NCBI RefSeq assembly: GCF_000364225.2
Contig: NZ_AQFT02000001.1
Coordinates: 4,049,501-4,113,500 of the forward strand
From: Eubacterium plexicaudatum ASF492
GTDB lineage: Bacteria > Bacillota > Clostridia > Lachnospirales > Lachnospiraceae
Length of the DNA stretch: 64,000 nucleotides
Direction of reading: 5' to 3'
Position numbers and translations under genes: made by a program. The notes under the pieces were generated by a model. It was given only the letters and a program-made list of their open reading frames with translations, did no database searches and was not told the origin of the DNA. Shown one piece after another: positions 47,619 to 57,651 of the stretch (the first letter of the stretch is position 1; each line of letters starts with the position of its first letter).

Positions 47619-50126
47619 TTATCTCGGATACGTATTTTTCCAGTCATCCTCCAAAATATCAGTACTCTCTATCGCTTCCGCTTTAATCGTCGTCGTATCT
47701 ACAGCCTTGATGATATTTCCTTCCACGCCAAAGCCTGTTATCGTAAACTGATAGCTGACATTCTGCGGCTCTTCAGCTAACTTTGCAAGCTCTTCTTCCA
47801 GCATTTGCATACACCTGTCTTCCAGCGCTTTATCATAAACGATCAAAGTAACCTCAGATTCTCCAATTCCTTTATCTGTTGCTTCTTCACCTTCATGAAG
47901 TGGCTCCGGCGTATATTTCTCTCCGCCTGCTGTCTCATAACAGAACGTCATGTCAATTTCTTTCTCACTGTCACCATACGAATCTACCGAACCAAAAAAT
48001 TGATCGTTTTTAGCGAATACGGACCGGAATGTTCGTTTTTCCGTTATCTCCTTAAAGTCCCCTCGATTGAAAGAGTCATTCCATTTGAATGTTCCACCCG
48101 GCAATTCGTCCGGAATCGGTAATGGAGCAATCGGAACCTCCACCTTAAGGTAATACTTCCCATCTTTCTTCTTCAGAGCTTCCAGACCGGATCCGCTGAT
48201 GATAACCGTAGCTGTGATTTCTTCTACGGAAATTGATTTTTCCAGCACTTCCGCTGCCTGAATTTTTGGAATCTTTGGTCCGTCTCCTGTCCATTGCGGC
48301 AGTTCCACCAGTTCCGTGGCATACGGCTTCTTCTCTTTGTCATAAGCCATTATCAATCCATTGCCCTGCACGGTAGAAACCGGAATCTTTATGGAAAATG
48401 GTTTTTCCTTATATTGCTCCTCACGGATATTCATATAATCCCGCAGATACTGTCCGAGCACCTCTTCATTCCATACCTGAATCGAAACCTCAATTTCATC
48501 ACCTCCGTTTTCTGTCTCTTTATCTGCAAAACGGAAATACGCCCTCAGACTATCCGTTTTCTCGGTGCTGCCTGCCAGTTTATATTCGTTTTTGCCAGAC
48601 ATTGAAGAAAGCCTGGAGATGGCTCCCACGCCCGAAAACCACTTTCTTTGATCTCCCACGCCTACACTAAACTGCAACTCCAGTTCCGGCCGGTCTTCAA
48701 AAAACGTCACATTCTCTTTCCCATCAAAAGATGTTTTCCAGTACACTTTTGAATTATCCCCATCGTTGCCGATTGTGATCGCTGTACATACCGCATTAGT
48801 CCCCTTTTGAACATCCTCCATGGTAGGTGTTGGTATACCATTTTTATTTGTATCCTCCGCATCGGAACCTGATCCTGAGCCGGAACCTGTACCCGATCCG
48901 GAACCTGATCCTGAGCCGGAGCCGGAATTCGAGCCGGAACCCGTTCCCCAGTTAGAACCGGACGAAGCAGAGCCTGTATTCTGCGCGGCATCAGAAGATA
49001 TCTGCATATCCTTTTGTCCTGCGTTTACATTTGCAGTCGTTCCATTTGAACGTTTCACCGAAATAATTTTCGATGTCAGATTGCTGATCGCTGCTTTGAT
49101 GCCTGCTGTCACCAGAGACACAACGCTGCCTTCGGCTCCCTTTTCAAACGTCAGCGCTGCAGCGGCATGCAGCGAGAGCTCCAGCGGCGTTTCGGATACG
49201 ATCTGTGTATCTGCTGCCGTCTGCTCTACCGATACGGACAAATCATCCTCCGGTTTACCGGATACATCCAGTTTCATTTTAGACTGAATGCGAATCTGAT
49301 CCGCTTTTCCGTTTACTTCCAGCTTTACGTCAGCATCCGGCTGCGAAAATGTCAGTTCTTTCATATGTGCACCTGGATTTACGATGATACGGGCCGCTTT
49401 TGCAGTAACCCGCATTACATTGCCGACTGCTTTTTCAAACCATGTATCCGGTTTTACCGCACGGATTTCCACGGACCGGAACACTCCGCTGTTCTCAATG
49501 TCTGCGGCAGGCGTATCTACAATCAGGCTGACATTTTCATAAGAGCCTGCAGGAATTACGAATTTTGCCGCATTTTCAGAAGCAATCGTAAGCTTTTTCA
49601 GACTCGCATTCAAAAGTGCCTGATCCAGCTGCTCCTGTGTGGAAACCTCTGCTTCCGTAACCGGCGTCTGCTGTTCCGGTTCCGGCGTTGGCGCCGTATT
49701 CTCTGCCGCAATAACGTTTACTCTGCATCTTACGGTTTTGGACGTATGTTTTTTTCGGGATGTGGTTTTCAATACGGCCTTTACCGTCGTCCTGCCAATT
49801 TTTTTCCCCTGAATCTGAAAGCTTTTTTCTGTTTTTGCGGATACTGCCGCAATACTTTCATCATTTGTGGATATCTTTTGAATCTTCCATCCTGCCGTAT
49901 TGTTTTTCAGCGTCATACGATTTTTCTGCCCGACCTGCAGCGTCTTAAACGCAGTTCGCATACTCACATACGTCTTCGCCGCAGCTGCTGCCGGCATTAT
50001 ATTTGCAGGCAGAAAAGAAACTGCCATTGCAGCAGACAAGGAAACTGCCAGTACCTTTTGATACAGTCGCCTCCTGCCCTTTCCCACACATACTTTCCAT
50101 GCGCGGCAAACACTTTCCTGTTTCAT
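47619..50126 (-). CDS. Large secreted Ig-like (Big2) protein
   Basis: 835 residues. A positively charged N-terminus plus hydrophobic stretch ending AAAAAKT gives a signal peptide. A Big2-like domain follows (AFKTLQVGQKNRMTLKNNTA, KTTSRKKHTSKTVRCRVNVI), then PTPEPEQQTP, a long beta-structured region, a low-complexity Gly-Ser linker at 48860-48960, and further beta-sandwich-like modules. No LPXTG or obvious enzymatic motif; probably cell-surface or extracellular, function unknown. Start has AAGGAGG. It precedes the two-component genes and may be their target. Confidence 0.75.
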   Translation of the reverse strand: MKQESVCRAWKVCVGKGRRRLYQKVLAVSLSAAMAVSFLPANIMPAAAAAKTYVSMRTAFKTLQVGQKNRMTLKNNTAGWKIQKISTNDESIAAVSAKTEKSFQIQGKKIGRTTVKAVLKTTSRKKHTSKTVRCRVNVIAAENTAPTPEPEQQTPVTEAEVSTQEQLDQALLNASLKKLTIASENAAKFVIPAGSYENVSLIVDTPAADIENSGVFRSVEIRAVKPDTWFEKAVGNVMRVTAKAARIIVNPGAHMKELTFSQPDADVKLEVNGKADQIRIQSKMKLDVSGKPEDDLSVSVEQTAADTQIVSETPLELSLHAAAALTFEKGAEGSVVSLVTAGIKAAISNLTSKIISVKRSNGTTANVNAGQKDMQISSDAAQNTGSASSGSNWGTGSGSNSGSGSGSGSGSGTGSGSGSGSDAEDTNKNGIPTPTMEDVQKGTNAVCTAITIGNDGDNSKVYWKTSFDGKENVTFFEDRPELELQFSVGVGDQRKWFSGVGAISRLSSMSGKNEYKLAGSTEKTDSLRAYFRFADKETENGGDEIEVSIQVWNEEVLGQYLRDYMNIREEQYKEKPFSIKIPVSTVQGNGLIMAYDKEKKPYATELVELPQWTGDGPKIPKIQAAEVLEKSISVEEITATVIISGSGLEALKKKDGKYYLKVEVPIAPLPIPDELPGGTFKWNDSFNRGDFKEITEKRTFRSVFAKNDQFFGSVDSYGDSEKEIDMTFCYETAGGEKYTPEPLHEGEEATDKGIGESEVTLIVYDKALEDRCMQMLEEELAKLAEEPQNVSYQFTITGFGVEGNIIKAVDTTTIKAEAIESTDILEDDWKNTYPR

Positions 50127-50280
50127 TTTGAGTCCTCCTTACATTAATGATAAATGAATGTAACATCATTTGGTTCTGATTTTGGTCATTATATCATTTC
50201 ATGTATTTAATATCAGCAATTTGGCACAGAGTGCACTTTTTTCGGTATCATTTGAATTATCCGGATGTTTCAAACACGTT

Positions 50281-51554
50281 CTAATATTCTATATTGAGCA
50301 AAATCCTTGTTACAAACATCCCGTCTTCCACGCTGAAATCCGTTTCTCCGTCGTAACGCTGCGCTGTCTTGCGGATGCTTGCCATCCCAATCCCTGCCTC
50401 TCCGTCAAACCTTTGTCCGGGACAAATGGTATTTCTGCATTGGATCACCAGTTTATGCCCTTTTTGCCGGATACTCATTTTGATTTTCGCATCTGCAACC
50501 CCGGATTGTCCGGCGCCGTGAATGGCATTTTCAAATACATTCGCAAGAATTGCAACCAGATCAATGTCACGCACCGGAGAATGTTCCGCCACAACAACAT
50601 CCATTTCTACTTTCGTACCGTTCATTTCCGCCTGTCTGGCATAGACCGAAAGGATACTGTCTATGGTCCTGTTTTCACAGATCCGTTTTACGCCCGCACA
50701 CTCCACATCTTCAATATACTGATTCAAATAATATAATAGCTGGTCCATCTCCCCTTTTTTGACATAATCCTGGATTAACAGACAGTGGTGGCGGACATCA
50801 TGGCGGATCCTTGCCGCCCTCTCCTCCGCCTCATCCGCAAGGGCGCGCTGAAAGCGCAAAAGCTGTTCGTTCATGGCAAGAATACGGTTTTCTTCCTGAT
50901 AAATATGCTCTTTCCCAAGATGGATATACAGATGAAATACGGTATACTGAACAATTCCGGCCATAATTAAATTCGCAAGCAGACGTACGACATTCCCAAT
51001 AGACAGCGGGTGTCCATTGGGCCAATATATAATAATGGAAGCTGCCATAATTGAAATCAGCATCGTTACAACACTAAACCGATCCATCTCTTCCCGCAGA
51101 AAATCCAAATTATATAAAAACGACTTGCGGAATTTTTTTGTTACAAACAAGATGACAATAACAATAATAATAACCCGTATCAGCAAATCCACCCATCGGT
51201 TCCCATCAAACCACAACCTGGAAATATCAATTCCCAATACAACACAGATAGCCAGAAAATAAAAAGCAAGCGCCATTTTGTACAAAGACAGGTAAATCCC
51301 CTCTCCGCTCATTGCAAAGCAAAACACTCCAACCAGCAAAAGAGCGCTCAGACCGGAGAGCTTAACAAAGCTCCGAATGGAAACCATATACCACAAACTG
51401 TAAAAAAATTCAGACTCGCTCCATAAACCACATAATACAAAATCGTCTTTTTCATTGGCAGCTTGGGACGATCCAGAAGCAGGAATACTGTCATAAGAAG
51501 AAATGCGCTAAGTCCGTTACGCAACATTGCTACCCAAAAAGATCCACCTAACAT
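50281..51554 (-). CDS. GHKL sensor kinase, AgrC/LytS-like (frameshifted)
   Basis: Membrane N-terminus with six or so helices (MLRNGLSAFLLMTVFLLLDR ...), then phospho-His region RIRHDVRHHCLLIQDYV and GHKL ATPase motifs (ILANVFENAIHGAG, GEAGIGMASI). The frame breaks in the membrane part; one more T in the run at 51402-51408 (sense T7) gives ASLNFFYSLWYMVSIRSFV and a 424-residue kinase of usual length. Start 51554 has GGAG at six bases. Partner of the LytTR regulator at 52096. Confidence 0.85.
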
Positions 51555-51630
51555 TCCATACTCCTTTTCTTATTGATTCCACTCCCATGTCCGGAGCTTT
51601 TGTTATGATTACGGGAACTTGCCGCCCGCT

Positions 51631-51981
51631 TCAGCCGCCTGCCGTCTTTTTAACAGATTGCTGCTTTCTACAGGCAGGCGTACTGTTACGCGGTTTTTCC
51701 ACAATCCCACTGTTTTCGCGCCAGTCATACCATACAATGATATTGCAGGAATCTTTCTGGCTGTCGTCGCAAAAAACCTCCCTCTTTTTCTTCTTGACAA
51801 ACAAAAATCCGGATACCTTAAAAACAATCAGATAAATGGCAAGTGCAAACATATATTCACTGCCGATCGCATCATAGCCGCGTTCCTGAAAGGTATAGCT
51901 GACCGCCCATTTTCCCGCCATATAAGATGCGGCCAGTGCATTCAGTGCCCTAAGGAACTGGCAAATCCCTACACGCAACAT
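51631..51981 (-). CDS. Small membrane protein between regulator and kinase
   Basis: About 116 residues from MLRVGICQFLRALNALAASY with one clear membrane helix (MFALAIYLIVFKVSGFLFV) and a charged Cys-containing tail. Not an AgrB protease by visible motifs; no family recognised. Its position between the response regulator and kinase genes suggests a role in signal production, sensing or kinase assembly. ATG 51981 has GAGGAGA upstream. Confidence 0.6.
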   Translation of the reverse strand: MLRVGICQFLRALNALAASYMAGKWAVSYTFQERGYDAIGSEYMFALAIYLIVFKVSGFLFVKKKKREVFCDDSQKDSCNIIVWYDWRENSGIVEKPRNSTPACRKQQSVKKTAGG

Positions 51982-52095
51982 AATAACGTCTCCTCTCACC
52001 CGTTTGTACTATTTTATCTCATACAAACTGTGTTTGGAAGGCTTATCGCACAAACCGCATTTTTTTCGGAATATTTTACAATCTAACCCTCGTTT

Positions 52096-52824
52096 CTACC
52101 CCCCCCCACAATAATAATCGAAATATTTGTCACGCAGTGGCTTGTACGCGCCTCTCGGCAGATAGATGCTTGTCCTGTTGTCCAGGCAGACATCGTGCGC
52201 ATTCAGACTGTCTATATGGGCCAGACTCACAATATAAGAAGCCCCGACTTTGACAAATTCTTCATACTCGGAAAGCATTTCCGACAGCTGGTTAATCGTC
52301 ATGCGCAAAACCTCCTGCGATCCGTCCGTCAGATGCAGGCATTGACGTTTTCCCTGCGCTTCACACAAAACAATATGATCCACCAAAATCCTGCGCAGCC
52401 GTCCATCAATCCGAAGCAGCAAATACCTTTTACGTTTTTCCGCAAGTTCTCCGATCAGGCCGTCCAAAGCATAAAACAGTCGCTTTTTTACAATCGGTTT
52501 CACAAGATACTGCGAAGCGTTTACCCCGAATGCCTCCAGTGCGTGTTCCGTGGAAGATGTTAAAAAAATGATCCGGCACTCATTTCCTAATTTGCGCAGC
52601 TCTTTTGCCGCACAAATCCCTGTTTTATGAGGCATATAAATATCCAGCAGCAAAATATCCGGCATATACCCATGCTCCTGAACCCGTTCCAGCAATTGCG
52701 CGGCATCCAAAAAACATTCGGATATGATTTCATATTCCGGATGCTTCTTTTTATAATCTGCCAACATAGCTTGTGTTTTATCCAGTTCTGTTTTTTCATC
52801 GTCGCAAAGCGCTATTTGATACAT
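52096..52824 (-). CDS. LytTR response regulator
   Basis: Starts MYQIALCDDEKTELDKTQ (ATG 52824). Receiver with acceptor in DILLLDIYMPHKTG, then a LytTR DNA-binding domain (LRIDGRLRRILVDHIVLCEA ...). It ends YYCGGG at a G9 tract (C9 at 52099-52107), where a length change would alter the last residues. Confidence 0.9.
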   Translation of the reverse strand: MYQIALCDDEKTELDKTQAMLADYKKKHPEYEIISECFLDAAQLLERVQEHGYMPDILLLDIYMPHKTGICAAKELRKLGNECRIIFLTSSTEHALEAFGVNASQYLVKPIVKKRLFYALDGLIGELAEKRKRYLLLRIDGRLRRILVDHIVLCEAQGKRQCLHLTDGSQEVLRMTINQLSEMLSEYEEFVKVGASYIVSLAHIDSLNAHDVCLDNRTSIYLPRGAYKPLRDKYFDYYCGGG

Positions 52825-52895
52825 GTTGTCGTCTCTTTCGTAAGTTTTCCCTCTCATAAATTCATATCATTCACAGAAATCCGTAAGCAAAATCC

Positions 52896-53090
52896 CTATG
52901 ATTTGCCGGTCATATCCTTTATTGTCTTTCGTAAAACCTCTACCCTCTCCTGAATCCTTCTTGCTTCTGCTTCCGGATCCCATTCCCTTTCCGGCTGTGG
53001 CTCCCGTGCTGTATCTTCCCGTTCGTTTCTATCGCTTTCCTGTAGCATCAGCTCATCTGCCAGCTCTGTTTTTGCTCCATTCTTATTCAT
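52896..53090 (-). CDS. Short charged protein upstream of the LytTR operon
   Basis: 64 residues, Glu/Arg-rich (REPQPEREWDPEAEARRIQE), predicted helical, no family. It precedes the LytTR gene on the same strand by 72 bases and may be part of that operon. Confidence 0.45.
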   Translation of the reverse strand: MNKNGAKTELADELMLQESDRNEREDTAREPQPEREWDPEAEARRIQERVEVLRKTIKDMTGKS

Positions 53091-53157
53091 GATTGATCAT
53101 ACTCCTACTTCAAAACACCTATGAATTACAGCACACGCACCCTATTCCCCCAATTAT

Positions 53158-53192
53158 AAAAGCGCCCCTTCCGTTTGGAAAGGGGCGCAGGA
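53158..53192 (-). terminator. Terminator of the second kinase gene
   Basis: GCGCCCCTTTCC / GGAAAGGGGCGC stem followed by TTTT on the minus strand. Confidence 0.8.
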
Positions 53193-53262
53193 TAATTGTC
53201 ATGTTTTTCGATATAATCGTCAACGCAATACTCTAAAGACACAAATATTTAATTTCGTTCAT

Positions 53263-55107
53263 TTATACAAACACACCGCACAATACTACATCCACCCGGA
53301 AAACTCCTTCCTTTGCGCTCGCTTTAAAATACCCATTCTGACGCTTTGCGGCAGCTTTCATACCTGCAATGCCTAACCCATGTCCTTCGCCATGCTTTGT
53401 GGTAGGAAAATCCTGCAGACCAGACAGCTCACTGCTGCAACGGTTCTCTATCCTGATCAGAAGATCGTTTCCTTTCGGCCTTGCCGATAACCTGACAAAA
53501 GGATCCGCCTGCCCTGCGCATCCTTCCAACGCATTTTGCAATGCGTTGGAAAGGATACAGTTTATCCCTGAATGAACCTCCTCTCTGACTTCCGGTATCG
53601 TTGCATCAACAGAAAACGGAATACCCTGCTGAGCAAACTGGTCCGCATACCAGCCGATGGAAATATTTGCAACATAATCTGCGCACCATGGAGAAATCCG
53701 TAAAACAGCTACCGTATCTCCAAGATCTGCAACATACCGTTCGGCCTCTTCGATTCTCCCATCAGCAAGCATAGCGGAGACCGTACGAAAATAAAACTGC
53801 ATATCATGCTTAATACTCCGCAAAGATATATCCCGCTGTACGATGCTTTCGTATTGCTGCTTGGCGTACTCTGCCAGAAGCATTGCTGTTTCCGCTTCTA
53901 CCTCCATATCTGCTTTACGCTTTGCTAATTGGTCCATCGTTTCTTTTAACGCAATCACCGAAAAAAAGACGGAGGCTATCCCGGTGAAAAACTGCAGCGG
54001 GAGCTTTAACTGCAAAAACACCGGCAAACTTGCATTCACCGGCAGGAACGTCAACAGGTACTTCATATAATCCAGATAATATCCGGCTAAGAGAACCAGC
54101 ACCGACAACGGAAATCCCGTTTTCGGTCTATCCCCTCCCTCACGCTGAGGCCCCGTATGATTTTTTATCCAAAACAGTGTAAAGAAACATCCGACTATTG
54201 AAAAAAACGGTCGGCTAAGATTAAAATTAAGCAATCCGGCCAATGACAGTACTGTCATTCCCAAATATCCTCCAAGAAAAAATGACATCCAACGCCAAAT
54301 CCCCCGCAGCCGCCAGCCTTTGGCATAAAGGGCCAGCCATGCCGTAAACTGGACAAGCGGATCGATATAAAAGAAAAGCCAGTCCATAAAAGCAGGTAAT
54401 ACAGGTGAATAACGGACTACCGACCAGAGCGCATTATTTTCCGAATTTAAGAAAACAATCGCCACTACTGCAAGAAGCAGTAGTGATAAGTTTTCCCAAA
54501 GCGGCATTCCACGATATGTGATCAGAAGAGCCAATGACAGCAGAATCGTCAGGATCACAAAGAAACTGACGATCAGATACGGGGCGCCCATGCCAAACCG
54601 GTAAAGCGTCAGATCGTTCATACTTCCAATCTGCATTTCCCGCAAATGTCCCAATTCAGGAAGAAAAAGAGGCGGCGCCCGATAAATAAGCGTGACTTCT
54701 CCGCCACTGTCTTTCTGTTCCAAAACTACCTGATTGATATGGTGCGCCGAGCGATAGACAAAATCCTCCGCCTCCGGCAATGTTCCATAAGTATAACGCT
54801 TTTCTCCGTCAACCCGGACCTCCACGCTCTGTTGTATCGAAACAAACTGAAGCACATATGCTTCTCCTGTCCATTCCGGTAAGGTTGTAGTAAGCCGGAT
54901 TTCTCCTGTTCCCTTTGGCAAAAACAGTACCTCAGGCAACGTAAGCGTGCCTTTCTGCCCGGAATCTGTCGTATATTCCCAAACGCTGTCAATCTTATCA
55001 ACCGTACTGCTGTTTGTAGGAAACCCAAATCTCCACACCCCTGCACATACCGCCGCCGCAAATGACACGGCTACCAAAATCGGCAATATATATTTGATAT
55101 ACTTCAT
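53263..55107 (-). CDS. GHKL sensor kinase with extracellular 7TMR-DISM-like domain
   Basis: 614 residues: signal-anchor (MKYIKYILPILVAVSFAAAV), an extracellular beta-rich domain of about 150 residues, seven or so membrane helices from about residue 165 to 385, a coiled coil, phospho-His region RSIKHDMQFYFRTVSAM, and a GHKL ATPase (CILSNALQNALEGC, GHGLGIAGMKAAA). ATGA overlap with the regulator gene upstream. Confidence 0.85.
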   Translation of the reverse strand: MKYIKYILPILVAVSFAAAVCAGVWRFGFPTNSSTVDKIDSVWEYTTDSGQKGTLTLPEVLFLPKGTGEIRLTTTLPEWTGEAYVLQFVSIQQSVEVRVDGEKRYTYGTLPEAEDFVYRSAHHINQVVLEQKDSGGEVTLIYRAPPLFLPELGHLREMQIGSMNDLTLYRFGMGAPYLIVSFFVILTILLSLALLITYRGMPLWENLSLLLLAVVAIVFLNSENNALWSVVRYSPVLPAFMDWLFFYIDPLVQFTAWLALYAKGWRLRGIWRWMSFFLGGYLGMTVLSLAGLLNFNLSRPFFSIVGCFFTLFWIKNHTGPQREGGDRPKTGFPLSVLVLLAGYYLDYMKYLLTFLPVNASLPVFLQLKLPLQFFTGIASVFFSVIALKETMDQLAKRKADMEVEAETAMLLAEYAKQQYESIVQRDISLRSIKHDMQFYFRTVSAMLADGRIEEAERYVADLGDTVAVLRISPWCADYVANISIGWYADQFAQQGIPFSVDATIPEVREEVHSGINCILSNALQNALEGCAGQADPFVRLSARPKGNDLLIRIENRCSSELSGLQDFPTTKHGEGHGLGIAGMKAAAKRQNGYFKASAKEGVFRVDVVLCGVFV

Positions 55108-55807
55108 AAACTTTTCTCCGTAATATATTGAAAATAAGCTTCCCTGACAGCTTTTCGCTCCCGCACCCGAATCGGAATCACATCCCCGTTTTCCATACGA
55201 AAGTCGTCCTCAGCGGCACAGATCCGGTCCATATTCACAAGAAAACTCTGGTGACAGCGAAGGAACTGCTTTTGGGAAAGTCTGCTGACGACCTCACTCA
55301 TACGCCCGTAATAATAAATGGTTTCCCTGATCGTATGAATCGCCAGCCTGTTCCGGTTACTTTCGATATATATGATTTCAGACGGCAGAATCGTAAATAT
55401 CCTGTTTCCCTGCCGCAAAGTAAGCACTACGGAATTTTCATTTTGAAACAGCCTTTCTAACAGCTGCCGCAGTTTTTCCTGCTCCAACGGCTTTACAATA
55501 TACCCTGCCGCCTCTACCTCATAACCTTCGATCGCAAAATCCGATGTCGTCGTCAAAAAATAATGATCACCTTGCAGCCCGCCTCCCGCAGTCTGCGGGC
55601 AGTTTCCATACCATCCGGACCCGACATATAAATGTCCAAAAAAAGAAGATCTGGCTTTGCTTCCTCCCATGTCTCCAATAATGCAGCACCGCTTTCATAC
55701 TCTATAATCTCAGCGTTCATCTTACAGTCATCCAGCCCTTGCTTTAGAACCACACGTATTCTTTCCCGTTCTTCGGGAATATCATCACAAATTGCAATGC
55801 GAAACAT
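55104..55807 (-). CDS. LytTR response regulator (frameshifted)
   Basis: Starts MFRIAICDDIPEERERIR (55807, GGAGGT upstream); receiver with DLLFLDIYMSGPDG. Frame lost after CKVIIIF; one more base in A6 (55555-55560) gives CKVIIIFLTTTSDFAIEGYE and continues through KPLEQEK and a LytTR domain (IIYIESNRNRLAIHTIRETI). Corrected length 234, normal. Pairs with the kinase at 53263-55107. Confidence 0.88.
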
Positions 55808-55998
55808 ACCATACCTCCTTGACAAACTATTTCAGTATAGCTTATTAATTGTCCATGTGCAATCCTTATTTTTTCGTTTTTATATTACAAGTAACATATG
55901 AACTCCAAAGCGGGAATCATTCCATGTCCTACCGTTTTATACCCTCTATGCTCATATTAACACACTGCCGCAAGCGAAGCCTCTAAAAAAACGATATC

Positions 55999-56174
55999 CT
56001 ATTTTTTTGACATTTTCTCTTCCAAACAATCCATAATCCTGGAGCCACAGCCTTGTTTCTGATAATCTGGTAAGACATATACTCCTATGTAAAATGGTTT
56101 CGTAAGGAACAGGTATGTTCCGGACGAATTTGAAATAATAGATTTTCAATGAGGTCTTTATGCTGCTCTATCAT
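55999..56174 (-). pseudogene. GNAT acetyltransferase fragment
   Basis: About 58 codons (MIEQHKDLIENLL ... then KPFYIGVYVLPDYQKQGCGS RIMDC). The QKQGCGS loop is the acetyl-CoA site. One frameshift at TTT 56098-56100 splits it. Most of the domain is missing. Confidence 0.55.
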
Positions 56175-56215
56175 CTTTCTAAAAGTCAATCTATTTTATG
56201 ACAAACAAAAAAATC

Positions 56216-56554
56216 TCAGGATTTATCCATATCCATATATGCATCGTGATCATAATAAAATAAAAATGCCTTTAACAAATCATCGTCAGAAATATTTTGT
56301 TTTTGCCGCTTTGCATTTTCAACAATTAACTGAATACTCTGAATATCTAATGTATATATGAAATGATTTTCTATCGCTGCTTTTGGCAGCTCGTCTTCTT
56401 CATTTTCCATATCGTCCGGATCCCGGATCAGTCCTTTTGAATGCTTATCCCAAACCTCATTTTCCGGCAAAAATAAAGCATCCGACCATATAAATGTTTC
56501 TATATTGTTTAAAATAAATATTAATTCATACATTATATCCGCACTTTTTCTCAT
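56216..56554 (-). CDS. Hypothetical acidic protein, 112 aa
   Basis: MRKSADIMYELIFILNNIET start, then SDALFLPENEVWDKHSKGLI and an acidic stretch, ending in a helical YYDHDAYMDMDKS. The composition and LPENEVW pattern resemble immunity-type or DUF proteins that accompany polymorphic toxins, but no toxin gene is adjacent. Function not assigned. Confidence 0.5.
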   Translation of the reverse strand: MRKSADIMYELIFILNNIETFIWSDALFLPENEVWDKHSKGLIRDPDDMENEEDELPKAAIENHFIYTLDIQSIQLIVENAKRQKQNISDDDLLKAFLFYYDHDAYMDMDKS

Positions 56555-56747
56555 TTCCTATATGACCCTTTCATTACTGCTTAAAAAATCCAAGAAACTT
56601 TTATAATCCATGTATCCTTTCATATTGCCTAATCAAAATTTTGCGGCTTATACCTTTTCCCCCCCCCTTGGCTTTCACTTAAAATATCGGAACATATGAA
56701 AGATTGTCCGGAGCGTGTCTTAATGTTCCTGCATCCCGGTTCAAACA
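56555..56747. other. Spacer with cupin-like vestige and C9 tract
   Basis: Minus strand reads NVMFEPGCRN, the opening of a cupin domain, then degenerates. A C9 tract lies at 56659-56667. No intact gene. Confidence 0.45.
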
Positions 56748-56873
56748 TTACATTGTTGATTCTTCCGACCAGACATCCTTCGCCATCTTGAAAGCCGCCC
56801 ATGCCTTCGGCCATCCTGCGTAAAATGCTGCATGAGTTAAAATCTCCGCGATTTCCTCTTTTGTAATCCCGTT
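56748..56873 (-). pseudogene. Carboxymuconolactone decarboxylase-family C-terminal fragment
   Basis: About 41 codons, NNGITKEEIAEILTHAAFYA then GWPKAWAAFKMAKDVW, the conserved ending of CMD/AhpD-like proteins. A TAA precedes it in frame and the N-terminal half is absent. Confidence 0.65.
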
Positions 56874-56922
56874 ATTTTACCATAATCTTATCCTCCATTT
56901 TTTACTCATTTCCATACCTGCG

Positions 56923-57651
56923 CTATATATTCTGGTTTCCGGCAGACCATACATGGCTCTCTTTTGCAGAACTCTGCGTATTCTGTGCCATAACGCCCAC
57001 CAGACTATGCGGAACATAAGGTTCCTCTAAACAGGAAATTTCCCTCGCCGATAATGCCAGCTGCGTTGCCTTTGCCGCTCCTTCTATATGATGGAGCTTT
57101 GTTGCACCGACTATAGGTGAGGTCACCTTTGTCAAAAGCCATGCAAGGGAAATTTCTGTCATAGAAACGCCTTTTTGCCGGGCCAATTTTGCTACTCTGT
57201 CAATAATTACACCATCCTGCCCCGCAGTTGCATCATATTTCAGCTTTGCATAACTGTCCTCCTGCATACGCTTTGAAATTTCGCCGGAATGTTTCGCAAG
57301 CCTGCCGCCTGCCAATGCGCTATAAGGTGTCATCGCAATATTGTCCTCTGCGCACAGTTTTGCCATCTCCCGTTCTTCCTCACGGAAAATTAAGTTATAA
57401 TGTCCCTGTACCGATACAAACTTTGCAAAACCCTCCCTTTCTGCCAGTGCATTCGCCTTTGCAAGTTGGTAAGCATAACAGTTAGAAATACCAAGATAGC
57501 GTACTTTTCCGGCCTTCACCACATTGTTCAAGCCTTCCATAATATCATAAAGCGGTGTCCCGTAATCCCACATATGGTAGATGTATAAGTCTGCTTGTGT
57601 CAAGTAAGGAATAAAAAAATTAAGATTTTTATTATTTATTGTAGATTCCAA
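56923..57651 (-). pseudogene. Aldo/keto reductase, 5' truncated by island
   Basis: From ADLYIYHMWDYGTPLYDIME the sequence matches the C-terminal two-thirds of an aldo/keto reductase (KVRYLGISNCYAYQ, MTPYSALAGGRLAKH, SLAWLLTKVTSPIVGATK). The first 15 or so codons come from the adjoining island and the N-terminal third with the catalytic Asp-Tyr-Lys is missing. The boundary coincides with the 21-bp repeat at 57590-57610. Confidence 0.75.
57590..57610. repeat. 21-bp direct repeat, left copy
   Basis: TCTGCTTGTGTCAAGTAAGG plus A; identical copy at 63091-63111 in the same orientation. The two enclose a 5.5-kb island. Confidence 0.75.

Noticed and set aside
48820-50147. Plus-strand ORFs opposite the secreted protein, including an acidic PEPEPE-type product
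   Set aside because: Antisense of the Gly-Ser linker and beta regions; no start signals.
55952-56149. 65-codon minus ORF MKIYYFKFVRN...
   Set aside because: Wrong frame for the GNAT fragment, whose QKQGCGS motif is in another frame.
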